This document shows positions 1-7,128 of a stretch of 24,133 bases of DNA, piece by piece; the first letter of the stretch is position 1, and each line of letters starts with the position of its first letter. The position numbers and the translations under genes were made by a program. The notes under the pieces are model-generated. The model made no database searches, was not told the origin of the DNA, and worked only from the letters and a program-made list of their open reading frames with translations. This stretch comes from CAZVEV01 sp964625865 (GTDB lineage: Bacteria; Planctomycetota; Phycisphaerae; SM23-33). The stretch lies in the NCBI GenBank assembly GCA_964625865.1, contig CAZVEV010000062.1, positions 1 to 24,133 of the forward strand, written 5' to 3'.

Positions 1-68
1 CTCATTTGCCGAAGTCCCTTATCGACTGATCGGCGGGGGCGGCATTAACGGTTCTGGGGGGCGGGCGC

Positions 69-97
69 TTGGTCGGCTGACGCCGGGCGGGTATGCT
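69..97 (+). promoter_or_regulatory. possible truB promoter with G-rich spacer
   Basis: A weak -35 (TTGGTC, 69-74) and -10 (TATGCT, 92-97) are separated by 17 bases that are mostly G and C. The -10 would overlap the first ATG (93). Transcription would then begin at or near the second ATG (105) and give a nearly leaderless mRNA. The boxes match the sigma70 consensus at only 3/6 and 4/6 positions, so this is tentative. truB could equally be co-transcribed with a gene left of the window. Confidence 0.25.
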
Positions 98-104
98 CTT
101 GGGC

Positions 105-1001
105 ATGTTCGGCTTCCTCAACACTAACAAGCCGCCCGGGCCTACGAGTTTCGGCGCCGTCGCTGCCGTTCGGCGACACGTCGGACGCAAGGTCAAGGTC
201 GGTCATGCCGGCACGCTGGATCCCTTCGCCCAGGGCGTGCTCGTGATCTGCGTGGGGCCCGCGACGCGGCTGACGCCCTACGTTCACGACGCCGCGAAAC
301 GCTACCAGGCCGGTGTGACGCTTGGCGTCACGAGCACGACAGACGACGTTGAGGGTGAACTGATGCAAACCCCCGATGCGACGGCGCCCGATCTCGAAAC
401 CGTCCACCAGGCTGCGGCGCGGTTCGTCGGACAGATCCAGCAGGTTCCGCCGGCGTTCTCGGCCGTCCATGTTGACGGCAAGAGGGCATACAAGCTCGCG
501 CGCAAAGGTGCGGCGCCGGAGATCCCGCCCCGACCGGTCACCATTCACGGCATCGACGTGGTGCGGTACGACTATCCCGAGTTGACCCTCGACGTGCGGT
601 GCGGAAGCGGCACGTACATTCGCTCGCTGGCGCGGGACATCGGCCTGGCGCTCGGGACGGGAGGATACTGCACGAGCCTGATCCGGACAGCCGTCGGGCC
701 ATTCCTGCTGGACGACGCCGTTGACCTGGCCGACGTCGATCCGGCCCGGGACATCGTCTCGCCCCTGATCGCCCTGGGCGACATGCCCCGCGTGGTCCTG
801 ACCGACGTGCAGATCGCCCGCATCGTCCGCGGCCAGGGCGTGGGCTGTAAGTACCTCGCCGACCCCCTGCCCGCCAACGCCACCCCCGGCGGCGACGAGG
901 AGTTCGCCCTCGTCAACCCCACCGGCGACCTGCTCGCCCTCGGACGCCTCTCAACCGACGCCCAGGCAATCAAACCCGCCAAGGTCTTCATCCAGCAGTG
1001 A
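105..1001 (+). CDS. truB: tRNA pseudouridine(55) synthase TruB
   Basis: Isomerises U55 in the T-loop of tRNAs to pseudouridine; cytoplasmic. Seen: the N-terminus matches the TruB start (MFGFLNTNKPPGPTSF), followed by the catalytic motif GHAGTLDPFAQG with the nucleophilic Asp at residue 39. Further in are the TruB blocks KRYQAGVTLGVTSTTDD and GSGTYIRSLARDIG. A short C-terminal PUA-like tail follows. At 298 residues it has normal family length. ATG 105 is preferred to the in-frame ATG 93 because family members begin just before this G-F-L block and neither start has a convincing Shine-Dalgarno. In many bacteria truB follows rbfA or an nrnA-like gene; here nothing upstream is visible beyond about 100 bases. 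It converges on aroC. Confidence 0.95.
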   Translation: MFGFLNTNKPPGPTSFGAVAAVRRHVGRKVKVGHAGTLDPFAQGVLVICVGPATRLTPYVHDAAKRYQAGVTLGVTSTTDDVEGELMQTPDATAPDLETVHQAAARFVGQIQQVPPAFSAVHVDGKRAYKLARKGAAPEIPPRPVTIHGIDVVRYDYPELTLDVRCGSGTYIRSLARDIGLALGTGGYCTSLIRTAVGPFLLDDAVDLADVDPARDIVSPLIALGDMPRVVLTDVQIARIVRGQGVGCKYLADPLPANATPGGDEEFALVNPTGDLLALGRLSTDAQAIKPAKVFIQQ

Positions 1002-1024
1002 CCCCGTTCCGCCGCGAGCAGCTA

Positions 1025-1051
1025 AATGCCCACAGGCTCCGCCTGTGGGGT
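1025..1051 (+). repeat. REP-like palindrome, copy 1
   Basis: Perfect 9-bp stem CCCACAGGC / GCCTGTGGG (1029-1037, 1041-1049) with a 3-base loop TCC, flanked by AAATG on the left and GT on the right. The same design recurs at 1150-1175 (opposite orientation), 19491-19519 (hybrid) and 21091-21118. It lies just after the truB stop and may also act as a transcript-end hairpin, though no T-run follows. Confidence 0.8.
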
Positions 1052-1149
1052 GACGGCGAAGATGACACTATTCGATCCCACCATGACGTAGCAGGGCGCA
1101 TCGCAGAACCCGCACCAGTTGGACTGGCGCGTGGTCTCCGTTGCAGATA

Positions 1150-1175
1150 CCCCACGGGCGGAGCCCGTGGGCGTT
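1150..1175 (-). repeat. REP-like palindrome, copy 2 (inverted relative to copy 1)
   Basis: Stem CCCACGGGC / GCCCGTGGG (1151-1159, 1163-1171) with loop GGA. Read on the minus strand it has the same layout as copy 1: AAACG, stem, TCC loop, stem, then GGTATC. Copies 1 and 2 therefore face each other across about 100 bp, the arrangement known from REPIN/BIME elements. The outer flank (CGAAGCAGACAAACG on the minus strand) is shared with copy 3. Confidence 0.8.
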
Positions 1176-1222
1176 TGTCTGCTTCGGTGCGAGGATCGCA
1201 GCACATTCCGTCTTGGAAGAGA

Positions 1223-1252
1223 CAAGCGGCGGCCCCGGAGGACCGCCGCTTG
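1223..1252. terminator. GC-rich hairpin between convergent truB and aroC
   Basis: Perfect 10-bp stem CAAGCGGCGG / CCGCCGCTTG around a 10-base loop, 26 bases past the aroC stop. On the minus strand it is followed by TCTCTTCC rather than a clean T-run. It is a plausible but not canonical terminator for aroC, and perhaps for truB from the other side. Confidence 0.5.
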
Positions 1253-1278
1253 CATACGCTTCGCCAAGATATCCCGGG

Positions 1279-2487
1279 CTACTTCGTGTACTCGCCGGGC
1301 TCGCGGGCGGTGGTGAGGGCTTCCCACTTCGGGTCCATCTTGCTCACGCCGTACCAGCCGCGGGCCATGAACAACGCGTCGAGGATCGCAATGGCCATCA
1401 TCGACTCGGCGACGGGGAAGATGCGTGGCATCAGCGAGATGTCGCGTCGCGTGATGGCCGACAGGGTCTTCTCTTCCATGGCCAGCATGTCCACCGAGTC
1501 CTGATCCTTGGAGATCGTCGGGGTGGCTTTGACGCCCATGCGGACGATGATGTTCTCGCCGGTGGTGATCCCGCCGAGGAACCCGCCCGCGTTGTTGGTC
1601 TTCCAGCGAACCTTGCCGTCTTCGATGAACGGCTGGTCGTTCCACTCGCTGCCGAGCATATCGGCGGCCTTGGCACCGGCGCCGAATTCCAGGCTGGTGG
1701 TGGCGGCGATGCTTATCAAGGCGTGCGCGATGGTGGCCTTGAGCTTGTCGAAGACCGGCTCGCCAAGCCCGGCCGGGACGCCGCGGGCGACGATCTCCAT
1801 CGCCCCGCCTGCGGTATCGCCCGCCTCGCGGACCTCCAGGAGGTCGGCGATCATCTTGTCGACGACCTCGAGGTCGCAGCAGCCCAGGTCGTTGGCGCGG
1901 TAGTTGGCCTTCATCTCGTCGAACGTCATCGTGCCGTCGGCGATGCAGCGGCCCTTGATGCCGTGCGACTCGACGACGTGCCCGAGGATCTCGATGCCCT
2001 CGCGGGCGAGGATCTGCTTGGCGACGGCCCCGCCGGCTACGCGACCGACGGTCTCACGTCCGCTGGCCCGCCCGGCGCCGCACCAGTCACCGGCCTCGCC
2101 GTACTTCAGGAAGAAGCTGCTCTCGGCATGGCCGGGCCGGATCAGTTCCTTGACCTCGCGGTACTGGCCGATGTGGAGGTCCTGCGTATCGACATTGCGG
2201 ATCAGCAGCCCCACCGGCGCGCCGGTGGTCACGCCGTCCAGCATGCCGCTGACGACCTCAACGCGATCGGTCTCGAGGCGGGGCGAGTCGATCTTGCTCT
2301 GGCCCGGGCGACGCTTGTCCAGTTCGTCCTGGATCATCGCCACGTCCAGCTTGATGCCCGAAGGCACGCCATTGACGATCGTAAACAGTGCCCCGCCGTA
2401 GCCTTCATCCTCGGCCGTTGCATGCCATCCGTACGATTCGCCACACGTCGTTACCTGAAAAACACGTCCAAAAGTATTGCCCAACAC
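1279..2487 (-). CDS. aroC: chorismate synthase AroC (atypical GESYG motif)
   Basis: Converts 5-enolpyruvylshikimate-3-phosphate to chorismate with reduced FMN, the last shikimate step. Seen: GNTFGRVFQVTTCGES at residues 3-18, RPGHAESSF with the second conserved His at 120, ASGRETVGRVAGGAVAK at 141-157, and GGFLGGITTGENI and VKATPTI later. GTG 2487 is the start, supported by AAGGAG at 2495-2500 with 7-base spacing. At 402 residues it is longer than the usual 360-390. Odd: the normally invariant GESHG reads GESYG (Tyr19), followed by an insert-like segment WHATAEDEGY. The C-terminal RHDP block reads RRDI, keeping the Asp. Its own promoter lies upstream, so it is probably transcribed separately from aroA, 447 bp away. 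Confidence 0.94.
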   Translation of the reverse strand: MLGNTFGRVFQVTTCGESYGWHATAEDEGYGGALFTIVNGVPSGIKLDVAMIQDELDKRRPGQSKIDSPRLETDRVEVVSGMLDGVTTGAPVGLLIRNVDTQDLHIGQYREVKELIRPGHAESSFFLKYGEAGDWCGAGRASGRETVGRVAGGAVAKQILAREGIEILGHVVESHGIKGRCIADGTMTFDEMKANYRANDLGCCDLEVVDKMIADLLEVREAGDTAGGAMEIVARGVPAGLGEPVFDKLKATIAHALISIAATTSLEFGAGAKAADMLGSEWNDQPFIEDGKVRWKTNNAGGFLGGITTGENIIVRMGVKATPTISKDQDSVDMLAMEEKTLSAITRRDISLMPRIFPVAESMMAIAILDALFMARGWYGVSKMDPKWEALTTAREPGEYTK

Positions 2488-2558
2488 GATCCTGCTCCTT
2501 CACACAGTTCGTTTCTCGATAAGCGGCGCCGTCTCGGCTGGCCGCACACAGTCCGAAA

Positions 2559-2587
2559 ATAATAGCCGACTTCGCGCTCTGTGACAA
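2559..2587 (-). promoter_or_regulatory. aroC promoter, sigma70-like
   Basis: On the minus strand TTGTCA (2582-2587, 5/6) and TATTAT (2559-2564, 5/6) are separated by exactly 17 bases. The expected start is near 2552, giving a leader of about 65 bases before the GTG start. This is one of the best promoters in the window. Confidence 0.7.
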
Positions 2588-2702
2588 TGCTAAAATCACG
2601 TCCGCCAGGACAATCGCATCTGATTGCTCCGCCCAGGAAACCGCAGAGGGACGAGAAGACACACGAAGAAACGGCAAGAACAGAAACAGGGGAAACGGAT
2701 CC

Positions 2703-2869
2703 AGCCGCAGATTTCACAGATTCCGCAGGTTGAAAAGAACGGAAGAAGAAGCGTCAGGTGTGGCTGAAACCGCCGGATACTTTCGCTTTCTTTCCTTGCC
2801 GTTTTCGCCGTTTCGGCAATTCGCTTTCTTGCCCTCCTCCAATCTGCGTAATCTGCGAAATCTGCGGCT
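2703..2869. repeat. inverted pair of 9-bp tandem repeats in the aroA-aroC gap
   Basis: The 447-bp gap 2488-2934 holds no supported gene. It contains a 29-bp inverted repeat, 2703-2731 and 2841-2869, matching at 26 of 29 positions. Each arm is three tandem copies of a 9-mer of the form AATCTGCGN (minus-strand form NCGCAGATT), ending in AGCCGCAG. The 109 bp between the arms, and the left flank, are purine/pyrimidine-skewed, with repeated GAAACGGCAAGAA-like words on converging strands. It resembles a non-coding repeat element. Short ORFs through it have low-complexity translations and are not credible genes. Confidence 0.7.
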
Positions 2870-2934
2870 ATGTTTTCTCTGTTGCTTTCGGTTTCCGCCG
2901 CCTCCCTGATCAGGAATCACGATGGGATGCTCTG

Positions 2935-4218
2935 TTACTTCTGCGTCTGCATGTCGGCTTCGATACTCCGCATCTGTGAGACGAACTCGGGGAACGTCTT
3001 CTTGACGCACTCGATCTCGGTGATCACCGTCTGGCCCGAAGCGACCAGGGCGGCAACCGCCATCGTCATCACCATCCGGTGGTCCGAGCGGCTGTCGATA
3101 CGCGTGCCGCGCAACTGGCTCTTGCGGATCACGAGCCCGTCGGGGCGTTCCTCGACGTCGGCCCCCATTGCCGTCAGCGCCTTGTGCATCTCGGTGATGC
3201 GGTCGCATTCCTTATGGCGGCAGACTTCGGCATTGGTCAACACGGTCTCGCCTTCGGCGCAGGCCCCCACCACGCCCATGAGCATGAACTGGTCGATGAA
3301 ATCATTGCAGTCGATCTCGCAGCCGGTCAGCCTGCTCGACCGGGCCGTCACGCCCATCTCGTCGACGTCAATATCGGCGCCCATGCGCCGCAGCACGTCG
3401 ATGACGGCCTTGTCGCCCTGCGAGTCTTCCCAGTCCATGCCGGGCACGTGGACCTCGCTTCCGCGGGTCAGCACGGCGGCGACAATCGGATACAGCGCCG
3501 CCGACCAGTCCAGCGGGATGGTCGCCTCGAACCCGCTCCATTGGCTGCGCCCGCGCACGCGATACCTCTCGTAATTCTCGTTGCTGAACTCCACGCCGCA
3601 TCGCGTCAGCCAGTCCAGCGTCACACCGACCCAGGGCTTCTCGCCGGGACGGCGGACCGTCAGCTCGGTGGGCGCCTCGGCGAGAGAGGATGCAATCAGC
3701 AGGGCCGAGACCGGCTGGGAGTCCATGCCGTCGATCTCGGCCAGTCCGCCCTTGAGCCGGCCCCGAACGACCAGCGGGGCATGCCCGTCGCCTTTCGTGC
3801 AGACCGCCCAGGCGCCGAGAGTATTCAGGGCGTCGACGAGGGCCTGGCACAGACGGATGTGCCGCAGGGAATGGTCGCCGCTGAGAATGGTGTAGCCTTC
3901 GCAGCAGGCGGCCAGTGCGGCGAAGAACCGCAGGATGATCCCGCTGTTGCCGCAATCGACGATGTCATCGGGCGTCTGGAGTTGTCCCCCCGTGCCCTTG
4001 ACCACCCAGACATTGCCCGCCTTGGGGATCACGTCGGCGCCGAACATCTCCAGCGCCTCGATGCCGCGCATCCAGTCGTTCGAGACAGCCGGCGCGGTGA
4101 TTCGGCTTTCGCCCTCGGCCAGGGCGGCCATCATCAGGGCACGAAACGAATGGCTCTTGTTGGGCGGTATCCTGACCGAGCCCCTGAGTCCAGGCGACGC
4201 TTCTATCAGCAAGTCCAT
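2935..4218 (-). CDS. aroA: 3-phosphoshikimate 1-carboxyvinyltransferase (EPSP synthase) AroA
   Basis: Transfers the enolpyruvyl group of PEP to shikimate-3-phosphate, the step before AroC. Seen: an N-terminal phosphate-binding block PPNKSHSFRA (Lys21), CGNSGIILRF at 89-98, a DSQPVSALL block, DWSAALYPIVAA, a CNDFIDQF segment, RHKECDRI and DSRSDHRMVMTMAV. Together these are the two-domain EPSP synthase core; 427 residues is normal. The ATG is preceded by GGAAGGGAG about 12 bases upstream. Odd: the classic LGNAGTAMRP motif has Ile94 where Escherichia coli has Thr97 and Phe98 where it has Pro101. The Lys block is PPNKS rather than GDKS. It is therefore a divergent member of the family, but the function is secure. 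It sits downstream of recA behind a terminator and has its own promoter. Confidence 0.95.
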   Translation of the reverse strand: MDLLIEASPGLRGSVRIPPNKSHSFRALMMAALAEGESRITAPAVSNDWMRGIEALEMFGADVIPKAGNVWVVKGTGGQLQTPDDIVDCGNSGIILRFFAALAACCEGYTILSGDHSLRHIRLCQALVDALNTLGAWAVCTKGDGHAPLVVRGRLKGGLAEIDGMDSQPVSALLIASSLAEAPTELTVRRPGEKPWVGVTLDWLTRCGVEFSNENYERYRVRGRSQWSGFEATIPLDWSAALYPIVAAVLTRGSEVHVPGMDWEDSQGDKAVIDVLRRMGADIDVDEMGVTARSSRLTGCEIDCNDFIDQFMLMGVVGACAEGETVLTNAEVCRHKECDRITEMHKALTAMGADVEERPDGLVIRKSQLRGTRIDSRSDHRMVMTMAVAALVASGQTVITEIECVKKTFPEFVSQMRSIEADMQTQK

Positions 4219-4258
4219 CGTGTATTTCTACTCCCTTCCGGAGGTCAGTGTTTTCCGT

Positions 4259-4287
4259 ATAGTAGACGTGCCCATCACCCGAGGCAA
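4259..4287 (-). promoter_or_regulatory. aroA promoter, sigma70-like
   Basis: On the minus strand TTGCCT (4282-4287, 4/6) and TACTAT (4259-4264, 4/6) are spaced by 17 bases, about 40 bases before the aroA ATG. It lies between the recA terminator and aroA, which supports separate transcription of aroA. Confidence 0.5.
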
Positions 4288-4310
4288 GCGGTCAGTGGGC
4301 CCGAAGCTGA

Positions 4311-4353
4311 CAAATAAAGCCGAAGCCCACAGACTCGCCGGTCCGTGGGCTTC
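4311..4353 (-). terminator. intrinsic terminator of recA
   Basis: On the minus strand GAAGCCCAC pairs with GTGGGCTTC, extended inward by a G-T wobble and GAC/GTC around a 6-base loop (stem 4322-4353). It is followed by GGCTTTATTTG. It lies 41 bases past the recA stop. The strong stem and T-rich tail make this a convincing Rho-independent terminator. Confidence 0.75.
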
Positions 4354-4394
4354 ATCCGTGCGTCTTATCGGCGCAGCGGCGAGTTGGCGACAGC

Positions 4395-5456
4395 CTATTT
4401 CCCGCCGGCGCGTTCTTCCGCGACGGCCTCGATGATCGCCTGGCGGATCTCGGCGGCCAGATCGGGGTTGTCGGCGAGGAAGGTCTTGGCGTTCTCGCGT
4501 CCCTGGCCGAGCCGGACGGCGCCGTAGCTGAACCACGCGCCCTGCTTGGTAACGATGTCGTGATTGACCCCCAGGTCGACCAGGTCGCCCTCGGCGCTGA
4601 TGCCCGAGTTGAACATGATGTCGAACTCAGCCGTCCTGAACGGCGGGGCGACCTTGTTCTTGACCACGCGTGCCCGCACGTGCGTGCCCACCGCACGGTC
4701 GCCTTCCTTGATCGTGCTGATCCGCCGGATGTCCAGACGCACCGAACTGTAGAACTTCAGCGCCCGCCCGCCCGGCGTGGTTTCCGGCGAGCCGAACATC
4801 ACGCCGATCTTCATACGAATCTGGTTGATGAAGATCACGCAGGTCTTGCTCTTGGCGATCGCGCCGGTGAGTTTCCGCATGGCCTGGCTCATCAAGCGGG
4901 CCTGGAGCCCGACGTGGCTGTCGCCCATCTCGCCCTCGATCTCCTTCCGCGGGATCAGGGCGGCCACCGAGTCGACCACGATGACCTCGACGGCATTGGA
5001 GCGAACGAGCATTTCGCAGATCTCCAGCGCCTGCTCGCCGGTGTCCGGCTGGGAAACAAGCAACTGTTCGAGATTCACCCCGAGCCTCTGAGCCCACGTG
5101 GGGTCCAGGGCGTGTTCGGCGTCGATGAAGGCCGCCACGCCGCCGGCCTTCTGCGCGCTGGCGATGATGTGGAGCGACAGCGTCGTCTTGCCCCCGCCTT
5201 CAGGCCCGTACAGTTCGCAGATCCGCCCCATCGGCATGCCCTTGCCCCCCAGCGCCATATCCAGGCTCAACGCCCCGGTCGGAATCCCTTCGATTGCCAC
5301 CACGTTATCGTCGGTCAGCCGCATGATGCTGCCCGTGCCGTAGTTCTTCTCGATCTGCTGAAGCGTGGCGTCCAGTGCCCGCGTCCGCTTGGCCTCGCCG
5401 TCACTTGCCTTCGCTTTGGCCGCTTTCTTCGCCGTCTTCGCCGTCTTCTTTGCCAT
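4395..5456 (-). CDS. recA: recombinase RecA
   Basis: Binds single-stranded DNA, drives homologous strand exchange and triggers LexA-type self-cleavage. Seen: Walker A GPEGGGKT at residues 84-91, IDAEHALDP with the catalytic Glu114, Walker B VEVIVVDSVAAL, the FINQIRMKIGVMFGSPETTPGG block spanning loop L2, and a KFYSSVRLDIRR segment. 353 residues is normal. The first 26 residues are a Lys/Ala-rich basic extension. The start ATG has AGGAG 7 bases upstream. Odd: the usual SS in GPESSGKT is GG here. I find no obvious LexA box in the 104-bp gap to thpR. It lies in the conserved thpR-recA neighbourhood and ends in a good terminator. Confidence 0.98.
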   Translation of the reverse strand: MAKKTAKTAKKAAKAKASDGEAKRTRALDATLQQIEKNYGTGSIMRLTDDNVVAIEGIPTGALSLDMALGGKGMPMGRICELYGPEGGGKTTLSLHIIASAQKAGGVAAFIDAEHALDPTWAQRLGVNLEQLLVSQPDTGEQALEICEMLVRSNAVEVIVVDSVAALIPRKEIEGEMGDSHVGLQARLMSQAMRKLTGAIAKSKTCVIFINQIRMKIGVMFGSPETTPGGRALKFYSSVRLDIRRISTIKEGDRAVGTHVRARVVKNKVAPPFRTAEFDIMFNSGISAEGDLVDLGVNHDIVTKQGAWFSYGAVRLGQGRENAKTFLADNPDLAAEIRQAIIEAVAEERAGGK

Positions 5457-5501
5457 GCGTTTTCTCCTGTCGCATCTACTTTGACATCCGTGTTTTGCGA
5501 A

Positions 5502-5530
5502 AGTGTATGGTCTTTGTTCGGGTGCCGCAA
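5502..5530 (-). promoter_or_regulatory. possible recA promoter
   Basis: On the minus strand TTGCGG (5525-5530) and TACACT (5502-5507) are spaced by 17 bases, about 45 bases before the recA ATG. The match is modest (3/6 and 4/6). No inverted SOS-type operator overlaps it that I can recognise. recA may also be read from the upstream kinase-thpR transcript. Confidence 0.35.
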
Positions 5531-5560
5531 GCGGAAAGCATAAATATATTTCCGTGCCCG

Positions 5561-6127
5561 TTACGTTCGCAGTGGCGCACGGGCCGCCGCCGTGTAGATC
5601 GGGCCCTGCGGCGTCAGTTCGCTGGTATATGTTGTGACCTGCCCGCCGGCCTGCGTCCCGAAAACCGTCTCTGTATATTGATCAGCAACCGCGCGCAAGG
5701 CGTCAGCGGCCGACACATGCTTGACCCGCGCGATCGTCAGGTGCGGCTGGTATCGCCGATGGTCCGGCCGGAACCCCAGGTCGGCCATCGCGCCGGTCAG
5801 GTCCTTCTGCAGCGTCGCCAGGCGCCCGGTCGGGTCGTCCACGTCGGCCCAGACGATGCGGGGCCTCCCGCGCGGCGGCATGCAGCGCACGGAGCGGACG
5901 ACGAACTCGAACGGCTCGACCGTCGCCGCGACGTCCGCAACGGCAAGGCACACGTCGTTCAGGGCCGCGTCTGCAACCTCGCCGAGGAAGTTCAGCGTCA
6001 CGTGGATGTTGTCCCGAGCGACCGGACGAACAGTCGCGCCGTCGATGCACAATTCACTCGCAATGGCCGCCAGGCGCCGGCGGATGGCGGCATCCACGTC
6101 AAGAGCAAGGAACGTGCGGACCGACAC
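5561..6127 (-). CDS. thpR: RNA 2',3'-cyclic phosphodiesterase ThpR (2H phosphoesterase, LigT family)
   Basis: Opens 2',3'-cyclic phosphates on RNA; the family was first described as 2'-5' RNA ligase. Seen: the two HxTx motifs of the 2H superfamily, HVTLNFLG with His42/Thr44 and HLTIARV with His129/Thr131, in a 188-residue protein of typical length. The N-terminus (VRTFLALDV) matches the first family strand. The start is GTG 6127, two bases after the kinase stop codon. The longer open frame upstream is only the read-through of the kinase gene in another frame. The tight spacing implies translational coupling with the kinase gene, and recA follows 104 bp downstream. Confidence 0.92.
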   Translation of the reverse strand: MSVRTFLALDVDAAIRRRLAAIASELCIDGATVRPVARDNIHVTLNFLGEVADAALNDVCLAVADVAATVEPFEFVVRSVRCMPPRGRPRIVWADVDDPTGRLATLQKDLTGAMADLGFRPDHRRYQPHLTIARVKHVSAADALRAVADQYTETVFGTQAGGQVTTYTSELTPQGPIYTAAARAPLRT

Positions 6128-6129
6128 GC

Positions 6130-7035
6130 TCAGAACCCCGTCAGGCCGCGGAACTCGTCCAGGCGGGCGTCGATGTCCGAGCGGTCGATCGCCGTCAGCT
6201 TGCGCAGCGAGAAGTCTTCCAGTTCGAGACTCGCGGTGATGGTCCCGTAGGCGATGGCCGTACGCAAGGTCTCGGCGTCGACCCGGTCTTCGGCGGCCAA
6301 GTAGCCCATCATCGCCCCGGCGAAGCTGTCGCCGGCCCCGGTGGGGTCGACCACCTTTGTCGCCGGGTAGCCCGGCAGCGGATAGGCGGTATCGTTCATG
6401 AACAGTATGCTGCCGTGCTCGCCCTTCTTGACCACGACGAAGCGCTTGACCATCTTCGCAATCGCCAGCCCCGCGACCACGACGTTGGTCTTGTGCGTCA
6501 GCAGCTTCGCTTCCGAGTCGTTGAGCACCAGCCCGTCGATCAGCATCAGCAGGGACAGCAGGCCCTCGCGCTCGGTGTTGATCCACAGGTCCATCGTGTC
6601 GGCGACCACCAGTTCGGGGCCCTCCAGTTGGTCCAGCAACTCGTGCTGCAACATCGGGTGCGTGTTGGCCAGGAAGACGTACGTGCTGTCGCGAAACTGC
6701 TCGGGGATTACGGGCCCGCGCTCACCCAGGACGTTGAGTTCGACTTGTATGGTGTCCCGCTCGTTGACGTCCTCGTGATATCGCCCGTGCCAGCGAAACG
6801 TCCTGCTGCCTTCGCGCACTTCCAGCCCGGCCATGTCGACCTGCGGATTCTCGTGCAGCGGCTTGAGGAAGTCCGGCGGGGCATCGTCACCGACGACCCC
6901 TACCAGGCGGACCGGCGAGAAGAAGCTCGCCGCCTGCGCGAAGTAGACGCTCGATCCGCCCAGTGCATTGCGCACCGTGCCCGACGGCGCCTGGACCGTG
7001 TCAATCCCGATACTGCCCGTCACCAATAGACTCAT
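6130..7035 (-). CDS. PfkB-family carbohydrate/nucleoside kinase
   Basis: ATP-dependent kinase of the ribokinase fold; the substrate is not determined. Seen: an N-terminal glycine-rich block (LVTGSIGIDTV, then NALGGSSVYFAQAAS at 23-37), VGVVGDD at 46-51, NDSEAKLL at 172-179, and the PfkB signature VVDPTGAGDSFAGAMMGYLA at 228-247 with the predicted catalytic base Asp236. At 301 residues it has normal length. The pattern FLANTHPMLQ and a poorly conserved lid differ from classic ribokinase or fructokinase, so no specific sugar is named. It is first in the apparent kinase-thpR(-recA) unit and has a promoter about 60 bases upstream. Confidence 0.9.
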   Translation of the reverse strand: MSLLVTGSIGIDTVQAPSGTVRNALGGSSVYFAQAASFFSPVRLVGVVGDDAPPDFLKPLHENPQVDMAGLEVREGSRTFRWHGRYHEDVNERDTIQVELNVLGERGPVIPEQFRDSTYVFLANTHPMLQHELLDQLEGPELVVADTMDLWINTEREGLLSLLMLIDGLVLNDSEAKLLTHKTNVVVAGLAIAKMVKRFVVVKKGEHGSILFMNDTAYPLPGYPATKVVDPTGAGDSFAGAMMGYLAAEDRVDAETLRTAIAYGTITASLELEDFSLRKLTAIDRSDIDARLDEFRGLTGF

Positions 7036-7094
7036 GCTGATTCTCGATTCTCGATATCCGATTGGCGCGGATTCTCTTCACGATCCGCGGGTCA

Positions 7095-7122
7095 ATTCTA
7101 CACCCCGCCCCGCCGCGGTCAA
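7095..7122 (-). promoter_or_regulatory. promoter of the kinase-thpR unit, G-rich spacer
   Basis: On the minus strand TTGACC (7117-7122, 5/6) and TAGAAT (7095-7100, 5/6) enclose a 16-base spacer made almost wholly of G and C, with two GGGG runs. The kinase ATG is about 60 bases downstream. Spacers with the same G-rich character occur at 9440-9469 and 19359-19386. Confidence 0.65.
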
Positions 7123-7128
7123 GATTGT

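Noticed and set aside
1..92. Tail of an upstream gene; the frame from position 3 ends HLPKSLID then stop at 27-29
   Set aside because: Only eight residues are visible and the other frames are also open, so no gene can be claimed.
1022..1645. Minus-strand frame with Cys-rich end (WCGFCDAPCY)
   Set aside because: It runs antisense to aroC in a shadow frame and ends through a REP-like palindrome. There is no ribosome site or recognisable domain.
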